From: Antennarius striatus
Taxonomy: Eukaryota > Chordata > Actinopteri > Lophiiformes > Antennariidae
Direction of reading: 5' to 3'
NCBI RefSeq assembly: GCF_040054535.1
Contig: NC_090781.1
Span: forward strand, 4,346,501-4,410,500
Length of the DNA: 64,000 nt
Shown: positions 37,401-64,000 of the stretch, one piece after another
Numbering within the stretch: the first letter of the stretch is position 1
Layout: each line of letters opens with the position of its first letter
Program-made: the position numbers and the translations under genes
Notes under the pieces: generated by a model
The model's database searches: none
Seen by the model: only the letters and a program-made list of their open reading frames with translations
What the model was told of the DNA's origin: nothing

Positions 37401-40400
37401 CAGAATGAGGATGATATTTCTGAGCTGCCAAAAAATCTGGAACCAGCCCATCAACCATTTCCATACATATTTAGACAAAGTGGCTCACTGTTAGGGTGAA
37501 GGGGCATGAAGCACACAGGGGTTGCAGGTCTGAGTGAGAAAACCTGACTGGAGGACAAATCTACTAAGAAGTGAGGAAGCAGTTAATGATTGGAAAGGTT
37601 GGTAAAGTTAATCTGACAAATTTACAGAATGTCAATGTAGGTTTGGAAATCGCTACTGAAAGTATTTGACTATTTCTGCTGTGACATTCACTTGATCTGC
37701 TGGATTCTCTGTTCATGCAGTGATAAAGAATGGAGAAGTGTCCTGACACTCTTTGCATTGCTGATGTGTTGAATGCTGGATAACCTCTGTGAACTTTGAA
37801 CCAGGCAGAAAGCTTTCTTTTGATGTGTGTCCTTTCTGTTGGATTGAAATGTTTAGTTAAGTCTTCAATTTAGACATTAACCTTCAGTTATGTGTGCTTA
37901 TTTAAGGTATTACGATATTATCAGTGACATATATGATTTATATAAACCAGTTAGTTTTGTAAACATTTTCAAAACAAATTTGGAGCTACTATAATTTTGA
38001 ATTTAATACTGAAAAAGATTCAGTGGTACACCTATCACGATATTGTTGCATTTTCTAGCAATGATGTTTATTATTTTGGTGCAAAAGCTGACAAGACCAT
38101 TTTATTACTTCTAATACAAAATGATGTATTAGCAGAAACATTTTTTATGTGTTAATCTTCTCATAACACAATTTTGTTTTTGCTGCAAGCTCTTGTGCAT
38201 TTCCTTTGTATTTATGTGAAAAAACATCTGGTTTGCACAGTTTACAGAGGACCATGATGTTTGGTCTCGATGAAAAAGGATGAGGATTTTTAGCTGCAGC
38301 TTGCTCTTTACATGAATCATTCAACCCAGAGGTCTTCAGCTAAAAACGCCTGATGTCAACCCTCTGCCCTGTTGAGATCTAAACAATCAGATACCAACAA
38401 ACACAAGATGTCCAGAATGTGACGTACTCGGATCTGCTTCAAAAGTAAACCAAGTTTCAAAATTCAACAACACTTAAAACTTCATCAAAAATAAATTTTG
38501 CAATTTTTGATATCATTGTATTGTATCTACAATGGGATAGAGGTGGAAAGCAACACTAGTTTTAGAAAGTTTTTATTCATGAATCTAACCTTTATGTAAC
38601 TAGGTAAGTCAGTTGAGAACAAGTCTAATTTACAAGACGACCTGAAAAAATAAAAATAAAAAAAGAATAGCACACAAGTTCTTTAAAATTGGATCAACAA
38701 CTCCACTTGGAAGCACAACTTATCTCTACCTGCAGCTAAATCTGCACCCAGGTATTATAAAGTCATCATTTGATAGCAGTGCAGACTGGCAGCAGAGAGT
38801 CGAAGAGACAGAAGAGAAGTGTGACAATATGGACAGAAGCACTGAAGTGATATGAAGCTCATTTTCACTCCGTTGGTGAAGATTCTCCTTCATGCTGATC
38901 ATGATAATCCTGAAAGGCTCAGTCTGAGGAGATTCTGCTTTGTTTGAGAGTTAAGGTCATATGTTTATAGTTAACTCAAAACCATTTTCATTGGCTGTTA
39001 ATATTCCATAACATATTATAACTCAACGATTTATCTGTTGAATGAGCACTACATTGACAGCCGGTGTCTCTTCATCGCTCGTGATTTTATGTCTGAGTCG
39101 TGTGGAGATGACTTGCTGTGGTCGCTCAAACATACAGTATTAATGTTTGATTTCACTGTCTGCTGTTGTAAAACCTTCTACTGTCAGAGTGATTGTTCGA
39201 CAGTAATTGTTGAAACGCGTGTGTCACAAATCCACTTTTGTGAAACCATATCCTGATAAAACAGTAATTTTTTTCTTTCTTTTCTGTTGATCGTGTTAGG
39301 TCACTGATTCAGGGACTTTTAAATGCATGTATGAAAGGTGCAAATTTATATATAGACCAAAATAGATCCAGAGTTTTTGTTATGGAAAAGTTTGATTTAA
39401 ATAAACGATAAACCGTTGATAATAAATGTTAAGAGTAAGTTTACATGATTACGGAATTACGTGGTTTTATAGGCAATATCTTCATGGTCACACATGAAGA
39501 TATCAATATTGATATTGATGATCTCCTCATGGTGGTACAAATTGAATTAGACACATTTTTCACGGTCATGGCCCAGTCCTTTTCTTCTTTCTAATGCCAG
39601 TCGGAAACAGTTTACATTATGATGGCTTTGGCAGAAAGGTGGGTTTTTCTTTGCTTTCTACTTTCATGATTGACAGCGTTGATAATTTGACATGACATTG
39701 GAACCTACAAGGCAGCCTGAAAAACTTCACTATCGTGTCAATATTGGCTTAAATTCAAAATGTTGAAAGTAATTAGAACGATCTTTATGAACACCTATCA
39801 CCACTTAGATTTATCATATTACTGATAGGTGTTAAGGTATAGCTGCTGTTGGTCATGGGTAAAGGGTAGGGTTTCTACTCTGTTTCAGACCAATACACAA
39901 AAACAAATAAACAAGCAAAAATCCCATGAATGAATAGTTTTCCTTGTTCTAATTGTTCCTATTATTCGTTCTGACCGTAAAACACGTCCTTTGAAAAGTT
40001 CGAATTTTAAAAATCACAAATCCCACGAACGTTTGGCTGATGATATAGTGAGAACCACAGCTCCGAAGAATTTGTCAGTGATATCACTGCAGAGGAATGT
40101 GAACACTTATGAGCTTGTCACTCATGAAGAAAGACTGCATTGTTCCGACTGTACCGTTGGTAATTTCAATTTTAGTCAATATTCTTGATATTATGAATCA
40201 TTACAAATCCATTGATCCTTTATTTATCCTTAAAACCTGAACTATTTACTCACACACCACCGGCACTGTGATCATTTTCACTTTTTTATAGCTGCTATAT
40301 TTAATTTCTATATCCAGGTTGATGGAAAATTACACGCTGCATTTCTCTTGGTACAGTTTAGACATGAAAGATTCATTTTCATTCTGTTGTACAAACTGAA

Positions 40401-41220
40401 CACAGAGGGAAGTGGTATTCAGCTACAATAATTGTTTGGATGATGATGAAGAGAAAAACTTGAAAATCAACTTTTTATTGCATAACAGCTTCTCAACAAA
40501 GGTGTGGAGCATCCCTGATGATTATGAACATAGTTTGAGAGTATAAGAAAAAATTGTGTTTCAGGAAAATTGGATTCAATTTTCTTTTATGAGCAGCAGA
40601 CTGAGACAAAAAGCACAAACTAAACATCACTCAGTGGACAACAGTTCTATAAATCAATCTTATTATGACTCATTGACGATGAAAACCTACCAATAGGATT
40701 CGGAATCACATTGGTGTAATTTTTAGTTTGATATTTAGTGGAGAAAAAAATCCCAATATTTCCCAAAGGAAACTTTTGAAGATCACATTTGAAAAACATT
40801 TCTCGTCCTTGCAATGTTAAAAAACAATGTCATCTAGATGATGATCTGGATCACCACTAAAATGGAATTGATTCTTCCTTTCTTGAAAAATAAATATCAT
40901 TCAAATGTAATCTGATTTTTTGAGCAATCATTTCTTAAAACCCAAACATGCAAACCAGCGGTGATAAAATGCTCTCTCCTTAATGGACGTATTTTATTTT
41001 TGCAACTTTATTCTTTAGGTTCTTTACTGTGAAAATAGCTTTCCCATGAAACAGATGACTGTGCAACATGCCCCCTTCAACTTCTGTCCAGTGTGTCCCT
41101 CTATAGCTATCACAACTGCATGTCAGACGGTGTCTCACACACCTCCAGGACACAACAGAGGTAATAATGAGAGACACTTAAATTGTAACAAATCAATTGT
41201 TACAATTAATCTCTCTCTTT

Positions 41221-41355
<135 letters not shown>

Positions 41356-41546
41356 TGGAGATTTATTTCTCTCTTATTTTTATTGCATGTTTTTTGGGCC
41401 AATGGCAACACGTCTGTCAAGCAGATGAGTGGATTAGTTGCCATAGTGGTGAAAAAGCAATCTCTCAACTTTCACCTGGACACTTACACCTCTTCTGATC
41501 TGAACTGAAAGAACTATGGCTGCTTACTTTGCTTTCTCTCTGTCTG

Positions 41547-41668
<122 letters not shown>

Positions 41669-42581
41669 CTTTCTTTGCCTCAGCATTATTTAACTGGGTT
41701 GTTGTCTGTTTTAATGATGTATTTAATGTCAGGATTGGCGTTCCGTTACCTAGAGTCTGCGCCACGTGTCTGTCACCTCTGCTGGGATCAGATAACTCTT
41801 GTTGACCATCATCTGGATAAACCCGTTCACCACAGTCTCTCAGTGTAAATGAGCTAACCTGTTCCCATGCCATCAGAGGTCACAGCGTAGGACATTTACA
41901 GATTTATTATATGACAAAAAGTATTTTCTTTTGTCATGTGTCAACTGACAGGACTTAAAAATACTTTTAAAAAATATATATAATAAGGTAACCAAATTGG
42001 ACTTACTAACACCATTGAATTGATGTCAATTAACTGGTGGATAACATTGATTTCATCCTGTCCATACATCTGTCCTTCTGTCTGTTGTGTTTCATTCCCA
42101 GAGCGTAACAGATCTCAGATGGTGTCCAACCGAGTTTTTCTAAAGATACAGGACTTTTGACTTTCATTATTTTATTTATTTTTCATTATTTGTATTTTTC
42201 CTTTAAATCTCTGACAAAGATTTACCATAGATGAGGGATTCTGGTCCAAAACTCAAATTTGATTGATGTTTTATCAAGAAGCTTAACATGTACAACTCCA
42301 TGAGCTTTTCACAGATATGTAAGGAATTCAAAATAGATTCACTGACACGGGAAACTTGCATAGCTTCTTCACAATTGTGTTTGTTAATATATCTGAGAAT
42401 TTTGTGCTTGCTGGATCTGATGTGGCTAACACTCAAAAGAAATAATCCATTACAAATCTGGGAAAACAGGTAATAAGTTGCATCATTTGTTTGCTTGATC
42501 AGAACTGGGCCGGATGATGTCAGTTTCATTTTAGATTGGTATCTTTTTGAATCTCTTCATAGGAACAGATTCTGGTGCAGA

Positions 42582-58166
<15,585 letters not shown>

Positions 58167-58545
58167 AATGCAAAGTCGAAGGATGGAAACACAGATCTCA
58201 GAGCTGCATGATTGAAACGGACAGAAGTGGAGTAAGACTGGGTTTCTCCTGCAACTGCATCCATCCATTAGATTAAACACCTCACTCTCTGGGCTCGGTC
58301 ACATGATGAAGAATCATGTTCTGAATTCATCTGGACGAGTAGCATTATTGCAGAATGCAGATTTGAACCATCAAATCATCCTTAATATATTAATATAATC
58401 ACCGTTAATATATTTACAGTTTCTCACTAGAATTCAAAAGATAAAAAAATAAGGTTTCTTTCATTTTATTTGCCCTATACAGTACACACGTTATGCCATG
58501 GTAAATACTAAATGCTAATAGGTTTAATAAAGCAAATGTGAACAC
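58167..58545 (+). other. foxn1: foxn1 3' untranslated region (probable)
   Basis: Follows the TGA at 58164-58166. AATAAA at 58526-58531 is a plausible polyadenylation signal. Confidence 0.5.
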
Positions 58546-58639
58546 AACTTTATTAGAGTTTTTAGTACACTTAATAAATGGTATTGAATTTATGTGTTTA
58601 TACTTTTTTGTGTCACTGAGTCACAATCATCGTATTATT

Positions 58640-58644
<5 letters not shown>

Positions 58645-58692
<48 letters not shown>

Positions 58693-58710
58693 CATACATA
58701 TACATATATA
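58645..58710. repeat. (TA)n/(TACA)n microsatellite
   Basis: TA run followed by TACA units. Confidence 0.95.
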
Positions 58711-59114
58711 CATTAATATTGGAATTGTAAAATCACTGCAACACCTTTAAAAGTTTATGATACTGTTTATTAGTTTCATGATATGATGCTTCTCATTAAT
58801 TTATGGTAAGCTTTTGCTTGTTGTCATTAATTTTCTGAAGAGAAGTCTCAACCATTTTCAAGCACATTCAATAACGGCAGCCAGAGTCAGCTGTTGTTGA
58901 TCATCCATAGCCATCTACGTCCGCGATGTAAAACGCCAAATTGATTGTCCGTATCGGCAAATTCAAAATAAATTAAATTGAAGTTTAATAAAATATATAT
59001 ATATTTTTAGTGCGAAATAATAATTTCTGCATTTGTTCTGTAACCGTTTAAAAGGCTTTAATTTATTATTTATTCATAATTAAAGCATCCGTGTTGTATG
59101 GTAAACGTTGCCAC

Positions 59115-59280
59115 TATTATCACTAGCCTTTGCCTTATCAGCAGGATAAACAGAAAAGCATCCGAAGTACAAAGCCTGATGGTCTGAGATGCAACAAACG
59201 CAACAAGAAGGGGAGTTCCTTGTTGGAGCAACGGGAACATAGCTGAGTTGTGGCAGAAAGAGGAACTACAGAAGATAGAT
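59115..59280. repeat. Unclassified dispersed repeat, copy 2
   Basis: Homologous by shared ordered words to 4791-4992. Its right edge is cut by the Tigger-like MITE at 59282. Confidence 0.5.
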
Positions 59281-59281
59281 A

Positions 59282-59603
59282 CAGTGCGCCTTCGCCCATT
59301 CGCGCATCAACGCTTGCGACTTTTGGTTGCAGATTTTTGGTCGTCAGTCACGTGATACTTGTACGCACATTCTATTGGCTGACAGCATCCGGAAGTGAGC
59401 TACGTTCCGTGAGTCTCGGACTTAGGTGAGACACAAAAGTGCTTTAAACAGTCTATCAGAGTGTGGGAAAAGGTAATAAAGATAGAAGGTGGTTTAATAT
59501 CAGTATGGGGAGGGTCACAGGCGTTTAAATTAACGTAAATAAAAAGATAGTTTGTCACTGTATCGCGGAATTCGTTAATGGTTCCTGGATCGAGGGCACG
59601 CTG
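59282..59603. mobile_element. Tigger-like MITE
   Basis: Starts TA-CAGTGCGCCTTCGC and ends CGAGGGCACGCTG-TA. Matches 47238-47585 in opposite orientation, including cacaaaagtgctttaaacag and aaggtggtttaatatcagta. Confidence 0.8.
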
Positions 59604-59609
59604 TACATA

Positions 59610-60183
59610 TTTTTACATTTGTTCTGACACATCTGAATAATTTGGCATGAGACTGTCGGGCTTGAATGCGTCTTTCCGAACATCACAGTTCTGTTTCTCA
59701 GCCAACTCATCAGCAACAGAGGGGTTCTGGAAAAGACAGACTTCTTTTGTATTAGCATGTAGTTCACGGAATCTCACACTGAACGCCTCCTTCAGCATTT
59801 CCAGTGCTTCCACACACCTTTCAGCTGGGAATGGGGCCGCTGGGTTCTCTGCAGCGAGGCTTTGGGTAGCAGGGAGATGGATGAAGTTGTGCTTTGTCAC
59901 TTGTTCCAAAACTGGAGTTAGTTTTACCTCAAATACTGTTATGTGGGAATAAATGTTACAAAATGAGTTTCCCCTGGCCTCGTAGCTGCAAGTTAAGACT
60001 GTTCAGCATTTCTGTCATGTCTGTTAGAATTGTGAGGTGCCTTTTACATTCTGGATCGATCAGTTTTGGGACCATTTTGTTAGGGGGGGGCCGCATTTTT
60101 CTGGTATTTTTCAGAGGGCCGTGCCAAATGTGGAGTAGGGCTGCATCCGGCTCGTGGGGCTTAGTTTGGGGACGACTGGTCTA
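59610..60183 (-). pseudogene. hAT-type transposase remnant
   Basis: The minus strand reads LNLQLRGQGKLI at about 60000, then after frameshifts VTKHNFIHLPATQSLAAE, CVEALEMLKEAFSVRFREL and LMPNYSDVSEQM. This is the style of the C-terminal half of ZBED/GTF2IRD2-like hAT transposases. The right end (complement agaccagtcgtccccaaact, then agccccacgagccgg) resembles a hAT terminus. The left side ends at the MITE at 59603. Frameshifted and truncated. Confidence 0.65.
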
Positions 60184-61500
60184 GCGTGTGCCCCTTTGCT
60201 AATCTAATGGCCAGGTCTTTCAACTTTCAGTAAAGCTATGCAGAATTATAGGAAGTTACTCCATAGTAACAGATCACAGATTTTACTTCTGTTCCAGTAC
60301 TTTACAGTGAACTGTTCAAAATCTAAAAAAAAATGTGTGGTTGCCTGGATTATCCTGCACATGTGTAGTGATGGATTGACCCATTTTTATGTAGGAATCT
60401 TCGCCTGTGCTTTGCTTTACTTAGAAAAATGAGTTTCAGCTCATTTTTCTGTTGCCTCCATTCTGGTTCTGGATTCATAAAGTTGTTCACCCTGAACAAT
60501 CTCTAACCCTGCTGTAGATGAGCCGTTCAGCTCAAATCAAGACAACCTTGTTGAAGCATTTAGTCGCTAAACAAACACGACTCCAAATGAAGGATAATGT
60601 TGCTCAGTAACTACTGGATGTGTAAATACGTAACTGTTGGGTAGTTCACCAGATCGGCTTTACGGTTTATCGTGTTTTCACAACTGGCCTCTACTTCCTT
60701 TAAGTGGTCAAACAATTACTTACTGCAGGTTTCAAGTTCAACATACATATCAATATTTTTAAAATCAATCAGTGAGTTAATGCTTTGTATAATTTACACT
60801 CACTCATCTTTTGTGAAACGGGCTCAGCATTAGAAAAATGTGTTTCCATTGATGTTGAATGACAGTACTCGACTGATAGATGGTGATAAATCTCATGACA
60901 ATGATGAGGTAGGGTTGTTGACATGGGAGATGGCAGGAAAGACAGTTTATGACCTGCAGCTGGTTCCCTCCTCTGAGGTACACTCAATCTCTTCATTTTT
61001 CTGCAGCCTGCCAAACATAAACTGAGTTTTATCTTCAACATTTCCACCATAACTGTTTTCTGCACTGCATCAAATTCTCTATATAAATTAGTTTAAAAAA
61101 GTGATTATAGAAATATCATGTTTATCATGTTTCCAAGGCTGTGGAACTAACAATACTGTATTTATGTGGATACTGTATATTTTAACTACTAGATTAGGTG
61201 CAAATCTTTATTTAGAAATACCTCTCACCAATAACCATAAGGGAGAAAAGGATGACGACAAAAACAATAAAGAGAAAAAAGAACAACGTGTGTGCAGCAT
61301 CTGTTATATCTGCTTGGTTCTCATCCATTTTATTAATCTGTTCTGTTTACACTGATTGGAATTATTTTTATAGGAAATAGTTATGCAAATCTTTCTTTCT
61401 GCACAGTATTGTTTTTTACTATGATTATAAATTTTCCTTTATTCTATTTTGTCTTTACGAAAGAAACCCAAAGCAATCAAAACAAACAATGGATATAAAG
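60184..61500. other. Intergenic stretch between foxn1 and unc119
   Basis: The genes converge here. No exon or repeat end is supported. Confidence 0.4.
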
Positions 61501-62334
61501 ATGTCAAAAGTCCTACAGGTCTATTTATTGCAATGATGCAAATTCTGCTGTCAAAACATACTTTTCAATATTATCCAGAAAACATTTAGAATGAAAGTAT
61601 ACACAGTGTTTAAGAACTACAGAGAATCTACTGGATATGAAAACTGGCATCTAAATTCTGACTAATGTAGGTTTTCCAACTCTTCAAAATTATTAAAAAA
61701 ATACTCCTGAATTAGTATCACTATGGACATGAAAACATACAACACATGACACAGACAAAAGTCAAGTTTTTTTTGCAAATGATGGTTGACCTCGTTCCAG
61801 AGAAAAGATCATTCAGATGAGTGCAATTCGAAATTTCTTGAACTTCAGGAATAAATGTAGTGAGAATCTTATACAAATAATATAAAGGTATATCTCAACA
61901 GATTCATTATTATTAAAGTTTTGTCAGTAAATTCCTTCTATCATGATATGGTCCCTCATCTGTTTTTTGCTTGGTGTTAATAGCTATCAAAAAGCACAAA
62001 TACAAATTAGTCACTGTGACTGAGTGGAACCCACATACACAGAGAGGAAATCAGCAGTATGTACAGACACTGCATGAGTTTTGCTGCAAACACTCTCACC
62101 CACACACTGATCCAAACTGATAATAAACCAAATGGCATTTGGTGCTCCTGCAAAAAGAGAAAGCTACATGTCTGTTATCTAAATACCTGAATAGAAATTC
62201 ATGGAGTTAAGAGGAATGAGGCAAGAATGATTAATGCCAGCGAAACTGACCATCAGTTCATCTGTTTCTGGTCCTGATGTGGTACATGAATCATAGATAA
62301 TGTCTAGAGCAGGGTAGGGTGGAGGGCAGTTTTC
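61501..62334 (-). other. unc119: unc119 3' untranslated region (probable)
   Basis: Lies downstream of the unc119 stop on the minus strand. A minus-strand AATAAA is present at 61524-61529. The extent is inferred only from that signal. Confidence 0.4.
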
Positions 62335-64000
62335 CTATGGGCCCCCGCTGTAGGAATAGTCTGCCTTGTTGTGCATCACCAGCTTGTTGTCCACAAAGTA
62401 GAAACTGTCAGATTGTGTCTCATATGGGTGCAGGATCATCTCCCTCACTGAAAAAGCAAGACACATAACATGAAGTCTCATTAAATCTTGATAGAGCTGA
62501 TAAAACATGTGTCTGTGGGTGTACTTGTCTCTGATGGTTTTATGTGTTGTAACACTCACTAATTTCTTCAGAAAGTGCGGGGAACTCGTAGATGTGCTCG
62601 CATGTGTTCTTGCTGCTGGGCATGCAAAAGCCAAACTCAAAATCAAAGCTCTTGAGCAGCTGATCGCGGAAGTAGTGTCTCTCAATCATGCGGAAGTTGT
62701 TGATGGGTGTTTCTCCCACTGTGAACTCCACTCTGCAGACAGACAGGGAATAAATTCATTAAAGAAATGAACACTGGTATGAAGAAGACTCTACTTTTCA
62801 TTTGATCAAGCCTTATCCTAATTCAGAGACAAAAAAGACAACAATTTACGGGGTAGAGAAGTTCATTCATTCATTTATTTTCAATTCCCTCTTCTTCCAC
62901 TGTTGCGGGCCGAAGGGGTAGAGAAGTATTTGTGAAAATACATTAAAATCTGTAAGATCAAGACTTTTTATGTGCCTTACCAACAAATTGCACTTAACTC
63001 CAAACCCCTAAATATGCCACATGTCCCCCCACCTGTGCATTATTCCCTGACAAATCAAACAAAATGCTAAAAATGTCCTTGTTAGAGAAATTAAACGATT
63101 CTGGATCAGACACAACATTTGTTTCCAAACACAAATGAAACACATCCACCAAATTTATGGAATTCCATTTCATAGCTTTTCCTATGATGTGAAAATATAA
63201 CCACCTTATCACAGGTAAACATTAAAACACAAGGAAAATAGGGGAAAAAAACAAAAACCCTATGACAACATTGTCCTTTTCCCATCAGAAAATCTGCAAG
63301 GAGTTCATTCAATGAGATGATTCAGTTTTTATGTTGGCTTGAATTCAGTCACAGAGTAGGAGGTCGATGATGAGCACCACTCTGGAGGCCTGACAGCTAT
63401 TTGGTGCCTGACTCAGCAGGTGGGCAAGGCTGCTCTGTGTTCACACAAACCATCGTCAGCCTGTTATCTCGCTGACGCCAACACACCTCCTACATCCAGT
63501 ATGCGTGTTCTGTCAGTGCATCGGGGTCGTCCGGACGCCACTGCATCATTCAGCTTTTGCAAAGCCCTGGAGCACATGTCACTGTCTGTCTGGGATCTGC
63601 ATGGAATAAGGAGGTAAACTTACGTGGCTCCAACCTGCCGCAACTGCAGGAAAGCTGGGGTGAACTGGTATCGCACAAAACGGCCAGCATTGGGGTCACA
63701 GTGCTTTCTGCCTCCAGCTAAAGAAAAAACATTTCCAACAAAGAGTGAGACAAAAATGGTTAAAATTTTCAATCCTTTTTTAATTCCATCCTTATCCTGT
63801 GCAGTTACAAAGAGACATGAAAACACATTAAACGTAATTGGTTAAATACCACTTATGAAACTACAAGAAAATACGTATCCTAGGTTTTCTTGGCCTGTAA
63901 CTCGTTTGGAGTTTGAAGTGTGAAGCTGACCTGGTGTTGGAGGTTTGGTGATCTCAAACAGGACAGTGCCCGTTTCCATGTCACGGATCTTGAATCTGGT
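62335..64000 (-). CDS. unc119: UNC119 lipid-binding chaperone (partial, C-terminal part)
   Basis: Minus-strand exons: 63931-64000 (continuing beyond the edge), 63624-63717, 62560-62732 and 62335-62447, stop TAG at 62335-62337. Unc119 binds N-myristoylated proteins such as transducin alpha in a beta-sandwich pocket and delivers them to cilia and photoreceptor membranes. Readable: [118 protein letters not shown]; and the C-terminus [11 protein letters not shown]. These track human UNC119 closely as recalled and are closer to it than to UNC119B. The loop before DPNAGR (TPAGGRKHC) differs from the human one. About 150 residues are present; the N-terminus lies outside. It converges with foxn1, as I recall for human. 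Confidence 0.93.

Overview
This window is vertebrate nuclear DNA, almost certainly from a ray-finned (teleost) fish. It has spliced genes with GT-AG introns, an AT-rich background, long (CA)n, (TATC)n and (TA)n microsatellites, and the usual teleost mobile DNA: L2-like and RTE-like LINEs, tRNA-derived SINEs, Tc1, Tigger, hAT and TTAA-type DNA transposons. I cannot name the species.

Four real genes can be assembled exon by exon. slc46a1, the proton-coupled folate transporter, is on + with 6 coding exons at 9685-19956 (505 aa). slc13a2, a Na+/dicarboxylate cotransporter, is on + with 13 coding exons at 26432-33851 (613 aa). foxn1, the forkhead factor of thymic and skin epithelium, is on + with 8 coding exons at 42582-58166 (460 aa). 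unc119, a lipid-binding trafficking chaperone, is on - with its last four exons plus part of a fifth at 62335-64000 and runs off the right edge. From memory these four genes are also neighbours on human 17q11.2, so the block looks anciently conserved. Their functions are not linked in one pathway. A single orphan RhoGAP exon lies at 2325-2484 with no partner exons visible.

Layout: 1-9.6 kb holds repeats and the orphan RhoGAP exon inside a split L2 LINE. 9.7-20 kb is slc46a1; its 6.8-kb first intron holds a LINE nested in another LINE plus a 3.4-kb antisense LINE. 20-26.4 kb is intergenic repeats and microsatellites. 26.4-34.4 kb is slc13a2. 34.4-42.5 kb is a repeat-poor spacer. 42.6-58.5 kb is foxn1; the 9.8-kb intron that cuts its forkhead domain holds an RTE LINE nested in a Tigger transposon, a TTAA transposon, Tigger-like MITEs, a SINE and an antisense tRNA-Ser(GCU) gene. 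58.5-62.3 kb holds MITE and hAT remnants, then unc119.

The most unusual items are the RhoGAP exon embedded in a split LINE reading frame, and a cluster of three short-loop palindromes within 660 bp (53.36-54.02 kb) that each look like an inverted templated duplication. All calls were made by reading the sequence; no database search or fold prediction was run.
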